From positions 35,453,501 to 35,513,500 of the forward strand of contig OX485805.1 of the NCBI GenBank assembly GCA_950295325.1: DNA of 60,000 nt. The letters run 5' to 3'. The stretch is from Polytrichum commune. Taxonomy: Eukaryota; Streptophyta; Polytrichopsida; Polytrichales; Polytrichaceae. The notes below the pieces were generated by a model. It worked only from the letters and a program-made list of their open reading frames with translations, had not been told where the DNA came from and did no database searches. Positions within the stretch are counted from its first letter, which is position 1, and every line of letters starts with the position of its first letter. Position numbers and translations under genes: made by a program. Below, piece after piece: positions 34,148 through 46,218 of this stretch.

Positions 34148-35400
34148 ACGTAAGGTAGACGTGCCTTAGATGGATATGTTTTGAACCCACTTCTCTTAGG
34201 ATATGAAACATGCAATTAGTGCAACACAATTAGCATATCCAAAAACGGTATGTGTAGTCATTTGCCTCGTAATTTTCAGAGCTCATATGCATATCTTATT
34301 CATTGCCATAATGAAGACTCTCATACTCATTAATTGGTCGTTTAGATCACCCCGATCATATCGACTAGCGAGTTTAGAATGGTCAGCACATTTTGAGCAT
34401 GCAGTCCAATCGTTTCCAAACACACGTGCCTTTATTTATGGTGTCCGTTTTTAGATCCACATGTATCACTCATACTCATTAACTAGTTGTTTGGATCACC
34501 CCGATCATATCGACTAATGAGTCTAGAATGGTTAGCACATTTTGAGCATGCAGTCCAATCATTTCCAGACACACGTGCCTTTATTTATGGTGTCCGTTTT
34601 CAAATCCACATGTACCACTCATACTCATGAATTGGTCGTTTAGATCACCCCGATCATATTGACTAACGAGTCTAGAATGGTCAGCACATTTTGAGCATGC
34701 AGTCCAATCGTTTCCAGACACACGTGCCTTTATTTATGGTGTCCGTTTTCAGATCCACATGTATCACTCATACTCATTAACTGGTCGTTTAGATCACCCC
34801 GATCATATTGACTAATGAGTCTAGAATGGTCAACGCATTTTGAGTATGCAGCCCAATCGTTTCCAGACACACGTGCCTTTATTTATGGTGTATGTTTTCA
34901 TATCCACATGTACCACTCATACTCATCAACTGGTCGTTTAGATCACCCCGATCATAATGATTAATGAGTCTAGAATGGTCAGCACATTTTGAGCATGCAG
35001 TCCAATCGTTTCCAGACACACGCGCCTTTATTTATGATGTTCGTTTTCAGATCCACGTGTATCACTCATACTCATTCACTGGTCGTTTAGATCACCCCGG
35101 TCGTATTGACTAACGAGTCTAGAATGGTCATCACATTTTGAACATTGAGTCCAATCGTTTCCAGACACACGTGCTTTTATTTATGGTGTTCGTTTCCAGA
35201 TACACATGTATCACTTGTACTCATTAATCGGTCGCTTAGATCACCCCGATCGTATTGACTACCGAGTCTAGAATGGTCAGCACATTTTGAGCATGCAGTC
35301 CAATCGTTTCCAGACACATGTGCCTTTATTTATGGTGTCCGTTTTCAGATCCACATGTATCACTCAAATAGATAGATGTCCTTATTATTGCTATGTTAGA
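34148..35400 (-). mobile_element. F2 copy expanded by an internal satellite
   Basis: From the left it reads as a reverse F2: AAGGTAGACGTGCC, CCCACTTCTCTTAGGATATG, AAACATGCAATTAGTGCAA, GAGCTCATATGCATATCTTA, TTCATTGCCATAATGAAGA. Next comes the 149-bp unit seven times, then the ordinary F2 continuation CACTCAAATAGATAGATGTC. The array is therefore an expansion of the middle of one F2 element. Confidence 0.85.
34320..35366 (+). repeat. 7 x 149-bp satellite array
   Basis: CTCATACTCATT-type starts fall at 34322, 34471, 34620, 34769, 34918, 35067 and 35216, and the homologous end at 35365: the spacing is exactly 149 bp every time. A second anchor (GCATGCAG at 34397 and 34546) gives the same period. 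Units carry GGTCGTTTAGATCACCCC, GAGTCTAGAATGGTCA, GCAGTCCAATCGTTTCCAGA, CACGTGCCTTTATTTATGG and CAGATCCACATGTATCACTC. They differ by substitutions only. Confidence 0.95.
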
Positions 35401-37994
35401 TTAAACACACGTCTTCCATAGTACATAGGTATAAACGAGCCGACAAATGATTGCTTTGCAACCTAGCCGCGGTGCTAAAAGGATCTCTTGACCCGGTCCC
35501 ATTGCTCTCACATAATCAAACGTGCCTCCCCCAATTATATTAATCATTCGAAGGACTTGGCCTACGGTGAGTTGTTCCAACTTCGTCATTCACTCACCCC
35601 ACTAAGCTAGCTAGTCTCAATTATTATTTCATGAGCCTCGAAGACTTCCTCGTGACTCAAACCCCGACTTATTGTCCACACTTTATTAACTTCGTTCATA
35701 AGTACCTCAAATAAATCAGTTGGCAAGCGTGCAATTCTCTTACCGAGTAGTGTCGATGTTGTTGTAGTTGTTGTTGATATAAGCCAATAGTAAATAGCCC
35801 AATCATGTGTGCCCACGGTCAATTGGTTCCGGTCTAAGTAAATCGCCTATTATTGCTTTTTGCTTGTACCAAAATGGCCCACCTCCACATTTGGAGGCGG
35901 TGATTGGATCGGTCCTCGTGAACCACAATTTGAAGACCCAAGTTTTTATAAGGGTGGATTTATATCGGTGTTGGTTTAGTATAAATTTTTTTTTTTAAAA
36001 AATTGTTCCGATATCTATAATGAGAATTCCACTTTTTTTGATAGCCGTATGGCATCAGATGCGCATTGTTTCTTGATTTCCTCTCAGGTTGTGTTTTGGT
36101 TCTTTCCTTGTAATTGAAAATTTCAATTTGTGCCAAAAAGAAGAAGATAGTAGTAGAGCATGTATATTTGACGATTTTTTGTGTTTCCAATGTCTTTGGG
36201 TCTATATAGCAAGCAAGAACCTTCATACCTAGGAGAATTTGCCCTAGTAGCATTATGGGTTAGAATGTCATTGATCCAAATGAGAAGTTGGGCACACAAA
36301 GATTCTCTCACCTTGACATATGCAAAAAGTATCAATATTTGACTGGTTTTACAATTTTGATGCCCACTAGTAGGTATTTTAATATACCATTGTTGATGGT
36401 GACCATTGATACCATGCATGCACATGTATACCGTACCAACATTGGTTCACACTAGGGTCCACGACCAAAGGAACTCCCGAGTTGAGTGATTCTATTGGTC
36501 GAGAGTCATATTCTTGACCCAAGAAGTTTACATTAGAATCCAACTCCTTGAAGGCATGGAAAAAGAATGAAGTAGCGATGACATGATATTAGCGTGGTAT
36601 CACTTTCTTGTCGGGTCTGAGTGGTCCCCTCAAGAAAATTCTCTTGAACCTAGTTTGAGAAACCAATCTTCATTATGGAAGATTGCACAAGGTGTGTCCT
36701 AGTGCATTTTTTTATATCAAACACGTGGTTTAAGGAGTGTCAACCATTGTAAGAAAATTTTGAAAAAGAATGACAATTTATCTAAAGTTGAAGCAAGCTA
36801 AACACTCTATGGTATAAGGTTACTATGCTATTTGTCACTAAACGTTTCAAATTTTCAAAAAAGACTAAAACATTGAAAATATTCAACATGTTTCTTCTGA
36901 AACTCTTGAAATTTCATCCCAAGACCTCATGACAACCAATTTTACTGCTAGAACTATTTTCAATATGATTGATTCAAGCTCCATGTTGATAGTTTCATAA
37001 CAAGTGCAAATTTATGGAGAATTTGCAAATCAACCCATCGAATTTGGAGTATGAAACAATGAGTATATATCATTACGCTCACAGTGAACTGCATAGTAAC
37101 TTAAGGTAATGATCTCAAATGGCTTCCAACATATAAAGTAGGTATACCTAAAACTGACATAACAAGTGTTGAGCATAAAATCTATCATAAAATATCAAAT
37201 CGATATAGTTTATTTTTCACAAGACCAAGAGGGCTCCAATACACTAAAAGTGCACGAATTGGACATTTTATACAAAGTTATAGAACTCTTTAAAACTTCA
37301 ATAGACAACTCAAAACCAACACCTATATCAAATGTTCCAAAAATGTACATATTAAAATAAAAAATTATATACGTATCGTACAAGATTTCCATGTGTTAGT
37401 TTTAGGCCATTGGTTCGTTCTAGGTATACTTGTCTTACGTACATATCTTAAAAATTAGGCAAGCAACCAAGTTGACTCTCACTTTCATGACCGAACATGC
37501 CATCATGTGGCCATAAATAGTTATTATACATTCTTGGTGAATGCAAATGTATGGTACAAAGTTATGTAATGACACTCCGAACCTCCAAAAGAAGCAAACT
37601 CATTCGTCGTTCACACTTAGAAGAAACTATGTAGTCCAACCAAAGTTGTCATTTACGAAGTGCCCAATTATGGCTACGGTTTTGGTAGGTGCTCACAATG
37701 AACACATCCCATCGGACTTGATTCTCCTAATATAATTAGTAAACCCAACAATAGTACATATATATTGCATAGTCGCAAGGAGCTATACGGTGAGTTCTTT
37801 CTAACAAAATACCATGGGTGATTAGTGGGTTCGACATAATTTAAGCAAAGTGCCACGTGTCGTGGTTGTATTAGTCGAACCCTTTGTAAACTTCCATGTG
37901 TCACCTCAATAAATTAGCGTTTCGGCACTAAAGTGTTGAACCTGCTTATCATCTATGGTATAAGACAACATTATCAAAGTTGATTTGACCTCAT
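35401..37994. other. AT-rich gene-free stretch
   Basis: No repeat-family copy longer than a fragment and no recognisable gene. 37310-37412 resembles the short inverted repeat at 21784-21885. The frames here are short and show no domain or motif. Confidence 0.35.
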
Positions 37995-38330
37995 AAGGTA
38001 GACAATTCTTATTTATGTATTTTTCTTATTATAACACCTATATTTGAGTGACATGTGGTATGGTGTTGCTTTGGGAACGGAGACCCAAAAGACATGCCTT
38101 TGAAAAAGATTGGATTGCATCTCAAAATACCATAATTATTCAACTCAATAGTCAACATAATGGAGGGGGGGGGGGGGTTGTCACGACCATTTAATGAGCA
38201 CATAATCCTCACTTTGACAATGAATAAGATAATAACATGAGCTCCAAAATTTTGTACAGGTCTCCAGTTTCAAATACTAGGAGGACTGAGTTAGTTGGAG
38301 AAAGTAACCATTTAAGATTCATCTAAGTTA
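37995..38330 (+). mobile_element. F2 copy
   Basis: AAGGTAGACAATTCTTATTT, ACACCTATATTTGAGTGACA, GGTGTTGCTTTGGGAACGGA, AAAGATTGGATTGCATCTCA, GACCATTTAATGAGCACATA and AGATTCATCTAAG follow the family order. A G-run (about 14) sits at 38164-38177 where other copies have GGGGGAG. Confidence 0.7.
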
Positions 38331-39746
38331 TATGATTCTTGAAGGTGGTAAGTATCAGTTTGGAACTGGCAGAGAGAAAAAGAAAAAGAAATGAAAAAAA
38401 ACCAACTTTGGTGCATGAGGCGATGTAGATTTGAGCTTATTAGCTTTAGCTTGTTCAAGAGTCCCCTTGGTGCAAGCTAGGGTTTAATGCCTATCTTGCA
38501 GTAGGTGGGCTTTATTTTAAGTTTATACCCTAGTATAAAGTGACTCTACGTGGGAGGAAGAACATGCATTTGTTAAATATAAAGTTTTCCTTTATTAAAT
38601 ACAAGGTATGTAAGACGTATTGCTTTCATTGTTTTTATCCTAAAAATTACGAGCGGCGGGGGCATGTGTAAGCTTCCAAGTAGATTTATACTCATTGCAT
38701 GTATTGATCCTTGAACATGTCGGACATGCATATAGGTGAATGCATGGCGCCAATGCTCGATATCAAGGAATATATCACCCGGTGTAAATTTTGTAATACG
38801 AGTGAAGATTGAACCCCAATGAAACAATGAAGAAAAGACAAGTAAACCAACATCAGGCAATCTGAGATGAATTTGAGCATGTTGGCATGCCATGCTCAAG
38901 AGTCCCTTTGATGCAAGGTGGGGTTTAATGCCTACCTTGTGGTGGGTGGGCTCTTGAATGAAATGTTGATACTTAATGAGATCGTAAGATGAGGTCTTCA
39001 CCATCCTAACACCATTTTATTCTGGAGTAATCTCACCTAAAATAGTTATAACTTTGTGAAAAACATAGAGACAACACTTAGAGAAAATATAGTTACGAGG
39101 TGAAAGGGTTCAAGGAGTATGTTTTGTAATATTTTGGGAAAACCAACCTCCAATTCTCTCAAAATGAGATACATACATACACACATACATAAAGTGGCTC
39201 TCAAGAAGACAACATGATTGAAGAGTATCTTCATCCACATGTTATATTGCTCCCTTTTGGGGGTGGACTTTTCCAATGGGATTATAAATCAAGTTACAAA
39301 ATGTGAAGACAAGGATCATGGAATATAGTTTGGATTAAAGGTCTACAAGGGCGAGTGAGGGGTACCTTGGAGTTTTATGGGCAATCCGGTGACGTTATGG
39401 ATTAGATAACCAATGAAAGGAGAGTGGACAATGAGCTGTAGGAATGGCGAGTCATCCACCTACGTGAGTTAGTTATCAATCATTTTCAATCAACGCATGG
39501 ACAACATTTAAGAAGTATGGATGATAGTATACCTCCACGAATGAAAAGTTACAACGAGGTTTAAAAAAATACCCTTATGTTCTTGGATAAGCGACCGATT
39601 ATGAGAGTTGTGAGTTGTGAAAGTCCACGTTCACTTGTTGAGAGGCCTTTAACAACCAAGCTACTAGTGTAAGCATAAAAAAGCCTAAAAAATCATATGT
39701 TTAGAACGTCACCCACGTAACAATGAACGGGGAGAACCGACCACTA
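38331..39746. other. Intergenic with an ~80-bp direct repeat
   Basis: CAAGAGTCCC.TTG.TGCAAG...GGGTTTAATGCCTA.CTTG...GTGGGC occurs near 38455-38510 and again near 38898-38952, so the segment between is flanked by direct repeats about 440 bp apart. At 39510-39605 there is a relative of the 20700-20830 repeat. No gene is recognised. Confidence 0.4.
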
Positions 39747-40070
39747 CACTAAATAGGATATTTAGTGTTTGATACATTAAATACGAACGCATACACTAAA
39801 TGTCAATAACCCTATGAAAGTAAGTAACATTAAATGTAAACTCAAACACTAAACATCAACTATGGTAATATGTGGAAGTTACATGTTTGAATTTAGTGTT
39901 AGTAAGGATATGGAAGAAAGAAAAAAAAGAACCATAATAAAAGGAGAATTCCAACAGGTCTTCTAGCAAATCTTCTAACACTAGTTATCAAAGAATTGAA
40001 AAATAGTGTTGAGCAAGGTAGGGTGACAATAACATTAAATATGATCAAACACTAAATATCCTATTTAGTG
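39747..40070. mobile_element. F4 miniature transposon
   Basis: Ends CACTAAATAGGATATTTAGT and ACTAAATATCCTATTTAGTG are near-perfect inverted repeats, flanked by TA on both sides (39745-39746, 40071-40072). It is 324 bp, AT-rich, with no frame. The TA duplication points to a Tc1/mariner-type origin (inference). Confidence 0.85.
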
Positions 40071-40079
40071 TAGTTGACA

Positions 40080-40928
40080 TATGAACCATTTGAAGTTCAA
40101 GGCTTCATAAATAAAAAAAAGTATTGATCATCTTACAAGAATCTATGGTATATATCTCAAATTAATATAGCAAAATATCACAACATGCATCCAATTGGAA
40201 TTGAGAACACATGGATTTCGACCAATCATGCTATAAGCATCTCCCCGGACACCGTTGCCTAGTTCGTATTCTTCAAAAAGGCAACACACACACATGAAAG
40301 AGAGAATGTGGAAGCCACCCTAGAAGCTTGAGTGTGAACGCAACTTGGGTATTTTGTTTGTATAGTGAGGGGTTGAAGACTTTGTGGAACCGCATCAATA
40401 ATACGGCCATGTGACGTGGCATCACTAAAAGTAGCCGGGCTTTGACCCAAGTTCGGTCTCCACTTGGCCATTTTGACCGGAAACCGGAGCTTCGCATTGG
40501 CCGATACATACTACTAAATACGGGTCACATTAGTCGGTCGGCCAATGGGAATCATTTTGCTTACTTTGTAATGTGGATTTGACTCACGAGTCATGGTGTA
40601 ATTTTTAACTCCGAAGCAAGCCCCCCTTGCTTCTTTAATTTCAAGCCCCCCGGGCGGGACCCCAAATGGTTTATTAGCCGCCATGCTAATCATAGATTGT
40701 CCGAGGATTGCCAAAATGTAAAGGTTCGGGGTGTGCTAAAAATGGACTCCGGGCTTCAAATTCCTTTGAGCACATGCGTTTGATAAACGAGGCCAACTTC
40801 CATGCGGACTCGGATTCGATCGACAAGGGGGCAAGCATTTTGTGGGACTTGATGAGTGCCCTTGCAACATTCTTTAGTTGATATTATATGTTCTTTTCTA
40901 ATAATACCGGTGACAATGCTTCACTTTA
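40080..40928. other. F5 fragment and a G+C-richer patch
   Basis: 40080-40260 holds reverse F5 blocks (TTTGAAGTTCAAGGCTTCA, ACATGGATTTCGACCAATCA). 40385-40870 is richer in G+C than its surroundings. Within it a plus-strand frame from about 40694 to 40875, with no start codon, reads ...SNSFEHMRLINEANFHADSD... before a stop. It may be a gene fragment; I cannot name a family. Confidence 0.35.
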
Positions 40929-41428
40929 CGGTCACTTCACACACGAGCCAAGAGCCGTGACTATGAAATTGTGAGAGCTCAAAAGAAAGTGTCCAAAGGC
41001 CATCCCAACACACCTCCACAATCATGTAGTGTGGTCATGGACCCTTGAGTGTAGTGTGAAGTCATATGTGATTGGGCCTTCAACCAAATGTTATTTCAAT
41101 GAATTTCTATTCATGTGGGTCCTCACACATGATAAAATAGAATGAATCAACGGTTGTGAGCGTTTGGAGTGTCATGGTCTCCTAGTTTTGTGTTAGGCCT
41201 ACCTCCAAGAGGTGGTTTTTCAAAATAGTCCGAGTGACCATGAAACGTGATTCATTTGATGCCATGTAGGAATCCGTGTAGACTTTACAATCCATCTTGC
41301 ATTCACATACTCCGTTGGTCCCTCAAGCGTAGTGTGAAGCGAACTTGGACCGGCTCCGCTTTTTTCCACCCACGAGAGTGCTTGGAGTGTAATGGTCACG
41401 GGCTCTCAGTCTCGTGTGTAAAGTGGCC
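40929..41428 (+). mobile_element. F1 transposon, copy D
   Basis: The left end CGGTCACTTCACACACGAGC follows TTA. The body is as in copy B: AAAAGAAAGTGTCCAAAGGC, CAATCATGTAGTGTGGTCAT, GGTTGTGAGCG, TGGTCCCTCAAGCGTAGTGT. The right end is GTGTGTAAAGTGGCC. The ends are mutated, so this copy is older than C. Confidence 0.85.
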
Positions 41429-42621
41429 TTGAGTTTATCAAGTTGAATTTGTTGGTAAGAGAGAATGAGCAGGGTGTAGTTTGGAATACTATCTAACTTA
41501 TCCCTAGCCTCACCCAACTTGCAATGATTGTTGAATAATGTTATGCTCCCATAGTTAGGGGAGAGTAAATTCTTACCATTATGGTAACATACAATTCATT
41601 AAAGTTGTTGTTTGTTGGTGAGAATGTAGATGTTGACAAGGCACACTTTGTGGTAGAGAGGGAATTATTGCTTATGAGCGTATTTGTCATCCATCTAGCA
41701 CGAAAACTTGAATCCCTATAGGTTTGTCACCAATTTGACTCAAATGACGTGGACTATACTATTCATGGTCTTTAGAAACAATTTCAGTGTCAAATCAATA
41801 TAAAATAATAACATATGGGTTGCATGCTATTTCGGGGCTTTTATGTCGGATGAATGAGATGCATGCTCGTATCCATAATTCGCTCTCTTCCACTTTGTGT
41901 TGGAGTGTCCCCTCTACAACTCCATTAGAGATAATGTATGTTTCTTTCTCATTTTCAAATTATAATACCAAGTAGTCTCAAGTCTTTCTTTTAATCGAAC
42001 TAGGAAGTGGATATTATCTCTATCTCTATAAACTGGCCCATTATACTTTTGATGTACCATGACAATTTTGGTCGCCATAATTTAATCAATCCACGCCATT
42101 CTCGAGTCCACAATACCATATGTTAAGAAATAGAAATATGGAATCAATGTTTGTTTATATAGCATATATGATTACGGGTCAAAATTATAATATCAATATT
42201 TCATTGACATGTTATCACTTAATAGCATTGTTTAAGTATGTAAAAACTCACCCTAATTTTCAATCCAAACATAACATACATCAAGCAACAATATTTTCTA
42301 CCTACACTAACTTTCAATGCATAGTAATAAGTGTGAAAGGTGTAAAAAACATTCAAGTATATATGAACAAAACCACTTGTCCAAAATTAATAAGGGATGT
42401 GCACCTGTGGGGACAACAAATTTAACAACAACATGAAAAGCAACAACACAACAACCACAACTTCGAATGTTTGAATTCCATGTTCACCAACCACCATATT
42501 TGTGTACTTTTGTGATCTAATGAACGTCGAATTGACAAGTCTTTCTCTCTTGCATAATCCAACATTGAATCTTTTAATCCATGTATATCACATCCCCCCC
42601 CCCCTCCCCCCACACACACAC
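41429..42621. other. AT-rich gene-free stretch
   Basis: No repeat-family copy and no recognisable gene. A C-rich/(CA)n tract is at 42593-42621. Confidence 0.35.
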
Positions 42622-42770
42622 ATATTGTGAGCATGACATAGCCCAATCTCTTTCAAATACAGGTGTTTATGGATTCAATTCTTAGATCCATACCTAACCA
42701 CAATTGACCACTCAACTATAAATGTCTGCATCAAATAAGTACCAAATTAGACCCACTTACATGGCCAAGG
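42622..42770 (-). mobile_element. F2 fragment
   Basis: TATTGTGAGCATGACATAGC, CCAATCTCTTTCAAATACAG, CCATACCTAACCACAATTGA and CCAAATTAGACCCACTTAC are the outer half of a reverse F2. Confidence 0.6.
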
Positions 42771-43949
42771 TTAAACACCTGCCCGTTTGACTTGGGTCCC
42801 CACCACTATTACCAAGATAAAGGGCGTCTAGTACAACCCTCACACCTATAGATCTATGGTTTATTCATCTCAAATGGGTCGTTGCAAGTTGATTTGGGAC
42901 CTATGATTCTTAATCCAAAGTCTAATCATCTTCAAACAAAAAAACATGCTATAGTAGCATTGACTGCATTTTCACCTTGGTAATGTTTGTAGGGCCCAAC
43001 TCAAAGAGGTGGGTGTCTAGGCTCTAGCCCCGGCCCACTTACCTCAATCCAAACTTGGAATAAAAGGAGAGTAGAGGAAGTAAATTTAGGTTATCGGACA
43101 TTTAATGAAAGTGTCACAAAAGGATGAGGTGGCGAAGTAAGGAGCTATAGAAGTACTTTGCCTTAGACTTTGGATGCCCGCATCATCCATCAACCTCCAT
43201 AATGTACGTTCTCGGTATACATATTGCCCTCCCATTTGCGGGTGGTCAAAGGTACCGTCCATTGGGAACCTGACGGATAAATGGATGAATCTCATTCATC
43301 CTACAACAATGAAGGAATGGCCCACCCACAAGTTCTAACATGACTCGAACTTCCTTCAAAGAAAGATTGTGTAAACATAGATTGATTAGTTAACTAAAGC
43401 ACTGGGCTTATAGATGTCTTCAATGTTGGGAGAATCCTAGTGGCTCACTCTATTGACATGCATATAGCAAATGATATATGTCTTAAGAAATTGTAATTGG
43501 AAGCATAAATTGGCTCTGGGGTTTGTGGTGTCTATCTAACTCGTCCATTATGGATGAAGGGGTTCTAGTAAAAACAAGCCCTCTGCATGTTGAGGACTAA
43601 TTTATTATAATTGAACCTCAATTAAAAAATTAAATATTTTAAAAGGTTTTTTCATATATATATATGTTCACTACGTTTTCACCTTCCCAATGGATGGTTT
43701 ACATAGGCATCACAAATTCCCAACCATATAAATCTAGGGTGTTGTGGTATGTGGAGGAGTGACGAGGGTCTCTTTTGTCCACACTACCCTTCCCATTCAC
43801 CAGTAACTATTTGAACATAGCAAACCCAAAATATCATGAATATGATAACATTATTCTACTAATTTGTGGGGTCATGCATTATTCTCAAATTATTCTTGTG
43901 AGATTTGAGTTTGTGGTTAGAGTTAGACTGAAAAACCACATGGGTGAGC
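42771..43949. other. Intergenic; repeat shared with 53480-53760
   Basis: 43505-43720 shares GGGGTTTGTGGTGTCTAT, CTCGTCCATTATGGATGA and TTTTCACCTTCCCAATGGAT with 53495-53735, so this is another dispersed repeat. No gene is recognised. Confidence 0.45.
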
Positions 43950-44130
43950 ATAAGGTAAGTGGGCTTAGTCTGGTTGCTCGTCTTTAACGGGACGCGTGTA
44001 TTTGAATGGTGTGTGATTAGGCGTGGATCTAAGAATGGATATCAAAATGACACGTGTTGAATGGATCTTATCTCCATACTCATGATTGGACCTAAGCTCG
44101 AAGCTTAATTTCTCAAATTGGGTGGAGCAT
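43950..44130 (+). mobile_element. F2 fragment, left end
   Basis: AAGGTAAGTGGGCTTAGTCT, CGTGTATTTGAATGGTGTGT, GATTAGGCGTGGATCTAAGA, ATGGATATCAAAATGACACG. The element stops soon after and its remainder is absent. Confidence 0.65.
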
Positions 44131-44330
44131 TTTCTTGAGTTAAAGTTGACAAAATTTGGCAAATGTGGCACCACTTTATTTACTCATACTTTGGACTCGA
44201 ACCTTGGTGTAAATTCCTTGGGTCCAAACTTTTATTCTTGACTTAATAGGTTCGCTCAATTGATAAGGTTACTTTGGCCTTGGAACCTATTTAAACTCAC
44301 CGTAAACACAACAACTCACTCAAATTGAGG

Positions 44331-45325
44331 TAGGTAGGTAGATCTGAAATGGTTACTTGTTCTGACCAACCCACTTCTCCTAGGATATAAAACAAGCGAG
44401 TACAGTAATCTCCCGCTTATGTTCGCACCCGTTTAAGTACGCATCCCGGTTAAGTGCGTAATTTTTTTTGGACAAAAATTAGGGTTCATACTTTATTGTT
44501 TGAACATGTCATGCATAGTTATTTATTGTGAATGCATGAATTTTCTACACTTGACATTCGATGTCAATTTGTTAACGTTTCGTTGAAATGTCTCAAACGA
44601 TCGTCGCAATTTATCATACATTTATCCAACTTCCGTTTGAACATCGGAGCAAAGCAATTGGTCATCGATGTCAAGGACAATTTTGTGTAGAGCTTCAAAG
44701 CCCTTGAAATCAGCAACACTTTCTAATTTAGAAAATGTCTTGATAGGCTAGATTTCATAATCAATAGTCTAGATTTCTAGATGGCGCCTTCATCGACTTC
44801 ATGCTCCCGCCCCAATGCCCACTTGCTCAGCGCGTTCAGCTTGCTGAACTTTGCAACGATTTCACATCGTTGGGCAAAGTCAAGCAAGTTGCCTCAAGTT
44901 TCATTCATTTCTTGTTCCGATTCATCGAATTAGAGGGTCTAAATAGCAATATGAATAAAGCACGCACCTACCAACTAAGTGCGGACCAACAACTCCGGTT
45001 CAAAGTGCGTACTTAAGTGGGAGATTATTGTAGTACAAAGATGGGAACCCAATTCATATCAAGGTCGTAGCCACTTTCCTCGTCATATGAATATCTTATT
45101 CATTATCAAAGTGAAATCTTGTGCTCATTAAATGGTCATTCAAGTACCCCCCTCCCCCCCCCCATTATGTTGACTATTGAACCAATAGTAATTATCACAT
45201 TTTGAGCTCACAATCCAATCTCTTTAATTTAGACACAGATGGCTTTTTGGTATCTAGTCTCGGAGCCACACCAAAGCACATACCACTCAAATATGGGTGT
45301 CTTAGAAAGAGAAAATAACCAAAGA
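44331..45325 (-). mobile_element. F2 copy split by a pogo-like element
   Basis: Left part: TAGGTAGGTAGATCTGAAAT, CCCACTTCTCCTAGGATATA, AAACAAGCGAG. Right part: GTACAAAGATGGGAACCCA, GGTCGTAGCCACTTTCCTCG, GAATATCTTATTCATTATC, GCTCATTAAATGGTCATTC, CTCAAATATGGGTGTCTTA. Removing the insert and one TA joins GCGAG to TA then GTACAAAGATGG, which matches intact copies (GATTAGTACA.GATGGTTAGC). Confidence 0.8.
44403..45030. mobile_element. pogo/mariner-like element, 628 bp
   Basis: The left end is CAGTAATCTCCCGCTTATGT. The reverse complement of the right end is CAATAATCTCCCACTTAAGT. TA lies on both sides (44401-44402, 45031-45032). CAGTA-type ends and TA duplications are typical of pogo/Tigger-like members of Tc1/mariner. 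Subterminal TTAAGTGCG/AAGTACGCA motifs repeat inward. On the minus strand a short frame (DFAQRCEIVAKFSKLNALSK...) could be a decayed coding remnant, but no DDE catalytic region is visible. Confidence 0.8.
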
Positions 45326-45371
45326 AATGTTGATTACCAATATGGAAAACCACACAATTGAGTACTCAAAG

Positions 45372-45750
45372 GTAGATGTGCCTAATTTGATTGCTTATCT
45401 TGATTGGACACCTATTTTTGAGTGGTACGTGATTAGGTGTGGTTCCAAGAACAAATACCAAAAGGCATATGTTTAAAAGGTACTAACCTACATGCTTGAC
45501 AGATGATTACCATTCTAGGCTTAATACCAACATAATTTGGGGGGAGGGGGGAACCTATACGACCATTCAATGAGTACGGAAATCTTCACCTTGATAACGA
45601 ACAAGATATTCAAACGAGCTCCAAAAAGTACGAGGCAAATGGCTACATCCTCGAATGGGATTTGCTAACCATCTTGTACTAATCACGCATTTTGTATCCT
45701 AGGAGACCAAAGTGGGCCGGTCGGGGAAACATAACTGTCCAAGACCCATA
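45372..45750 (+). mobile_element. F2 copy, near complete
   Basis: AAGGTAGATGTGCCTAATTT, GGACACCTATTTTTGAGTGG, GATTAGGTGTGGTTCCAAGA, CTATACGACCATTCAATGAG, CAAGATATTCAAACGAGCTC, TTTTGTATCCTAGGAGACCA, AAGACCCA. Its last bases (CCTTA) lie on the far side of the F4 insertion, at 46214-46218. It is the best guide to the F2 consensus. Confidence 0.8.
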
Positions 45751-46211
45751 CACTAAACATGATATCTAGTGTTTGGTACACTAAACACGAATGTATACAC
45801 TAAATATCAATAACCCTATGAAAGTAAGTAACATTAAATGTAAACTCAAACACTAAATATCACCTATGGTATTATGTGGAAGTTACATGTTTTGAATTTA
45901 GTGCTAATAAAAATATGAAAAAATTAAATAACAATGATAAAAGGAGAAATCCAACATATCTTCGAGGATATCTTCTAACATTGATTATCAAAAAATTCAA
46001 AATTAGTGTTGAACATGGTAGGGTGATAACGCAGTGGATGAATGGTGGCAGGAACAGAGGAGATCAGGGGAGGAGGGTTACATCGGTCAAATCCGACAGT
46101 CGAGAAAGCACAGGCAACGTGGCCTCACCAGAAGCCGGAAGCTGCTTCATCGCCCATAGACATCTTCTCGACAACATTAAATATAATAAACACTAACTAT
46201 CCTATTTGGTG
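45751..46211. mobile_element. F4 copy with a 142-bp G+C-rich insert
   Basis: Left end CACTAAACATGATATCTAGT, right end ACTAACTATCCTATTTGGTG, TA on both sides (45749-45750, 46212-46213). The body matches the copy at 39747 (CACTAAATATCA, GAAGTTACATGTTT, GTTGAACATGGTAGGGTGA) up to 46030, and resumes at about 46173 (AACATTAAATAT). The insert 46031-46172 has no counterpart in the other copy and is distinctly G+C-rich. Confidence 0.85.
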
Positions 46212-46218
46212 TACCTTA

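Noticed and set aside
34320-35366. CRISPR-like array
   Set aside because: The units are contiguous 149-bp repeats without variable spacers, inside a eukaryotic transposon.
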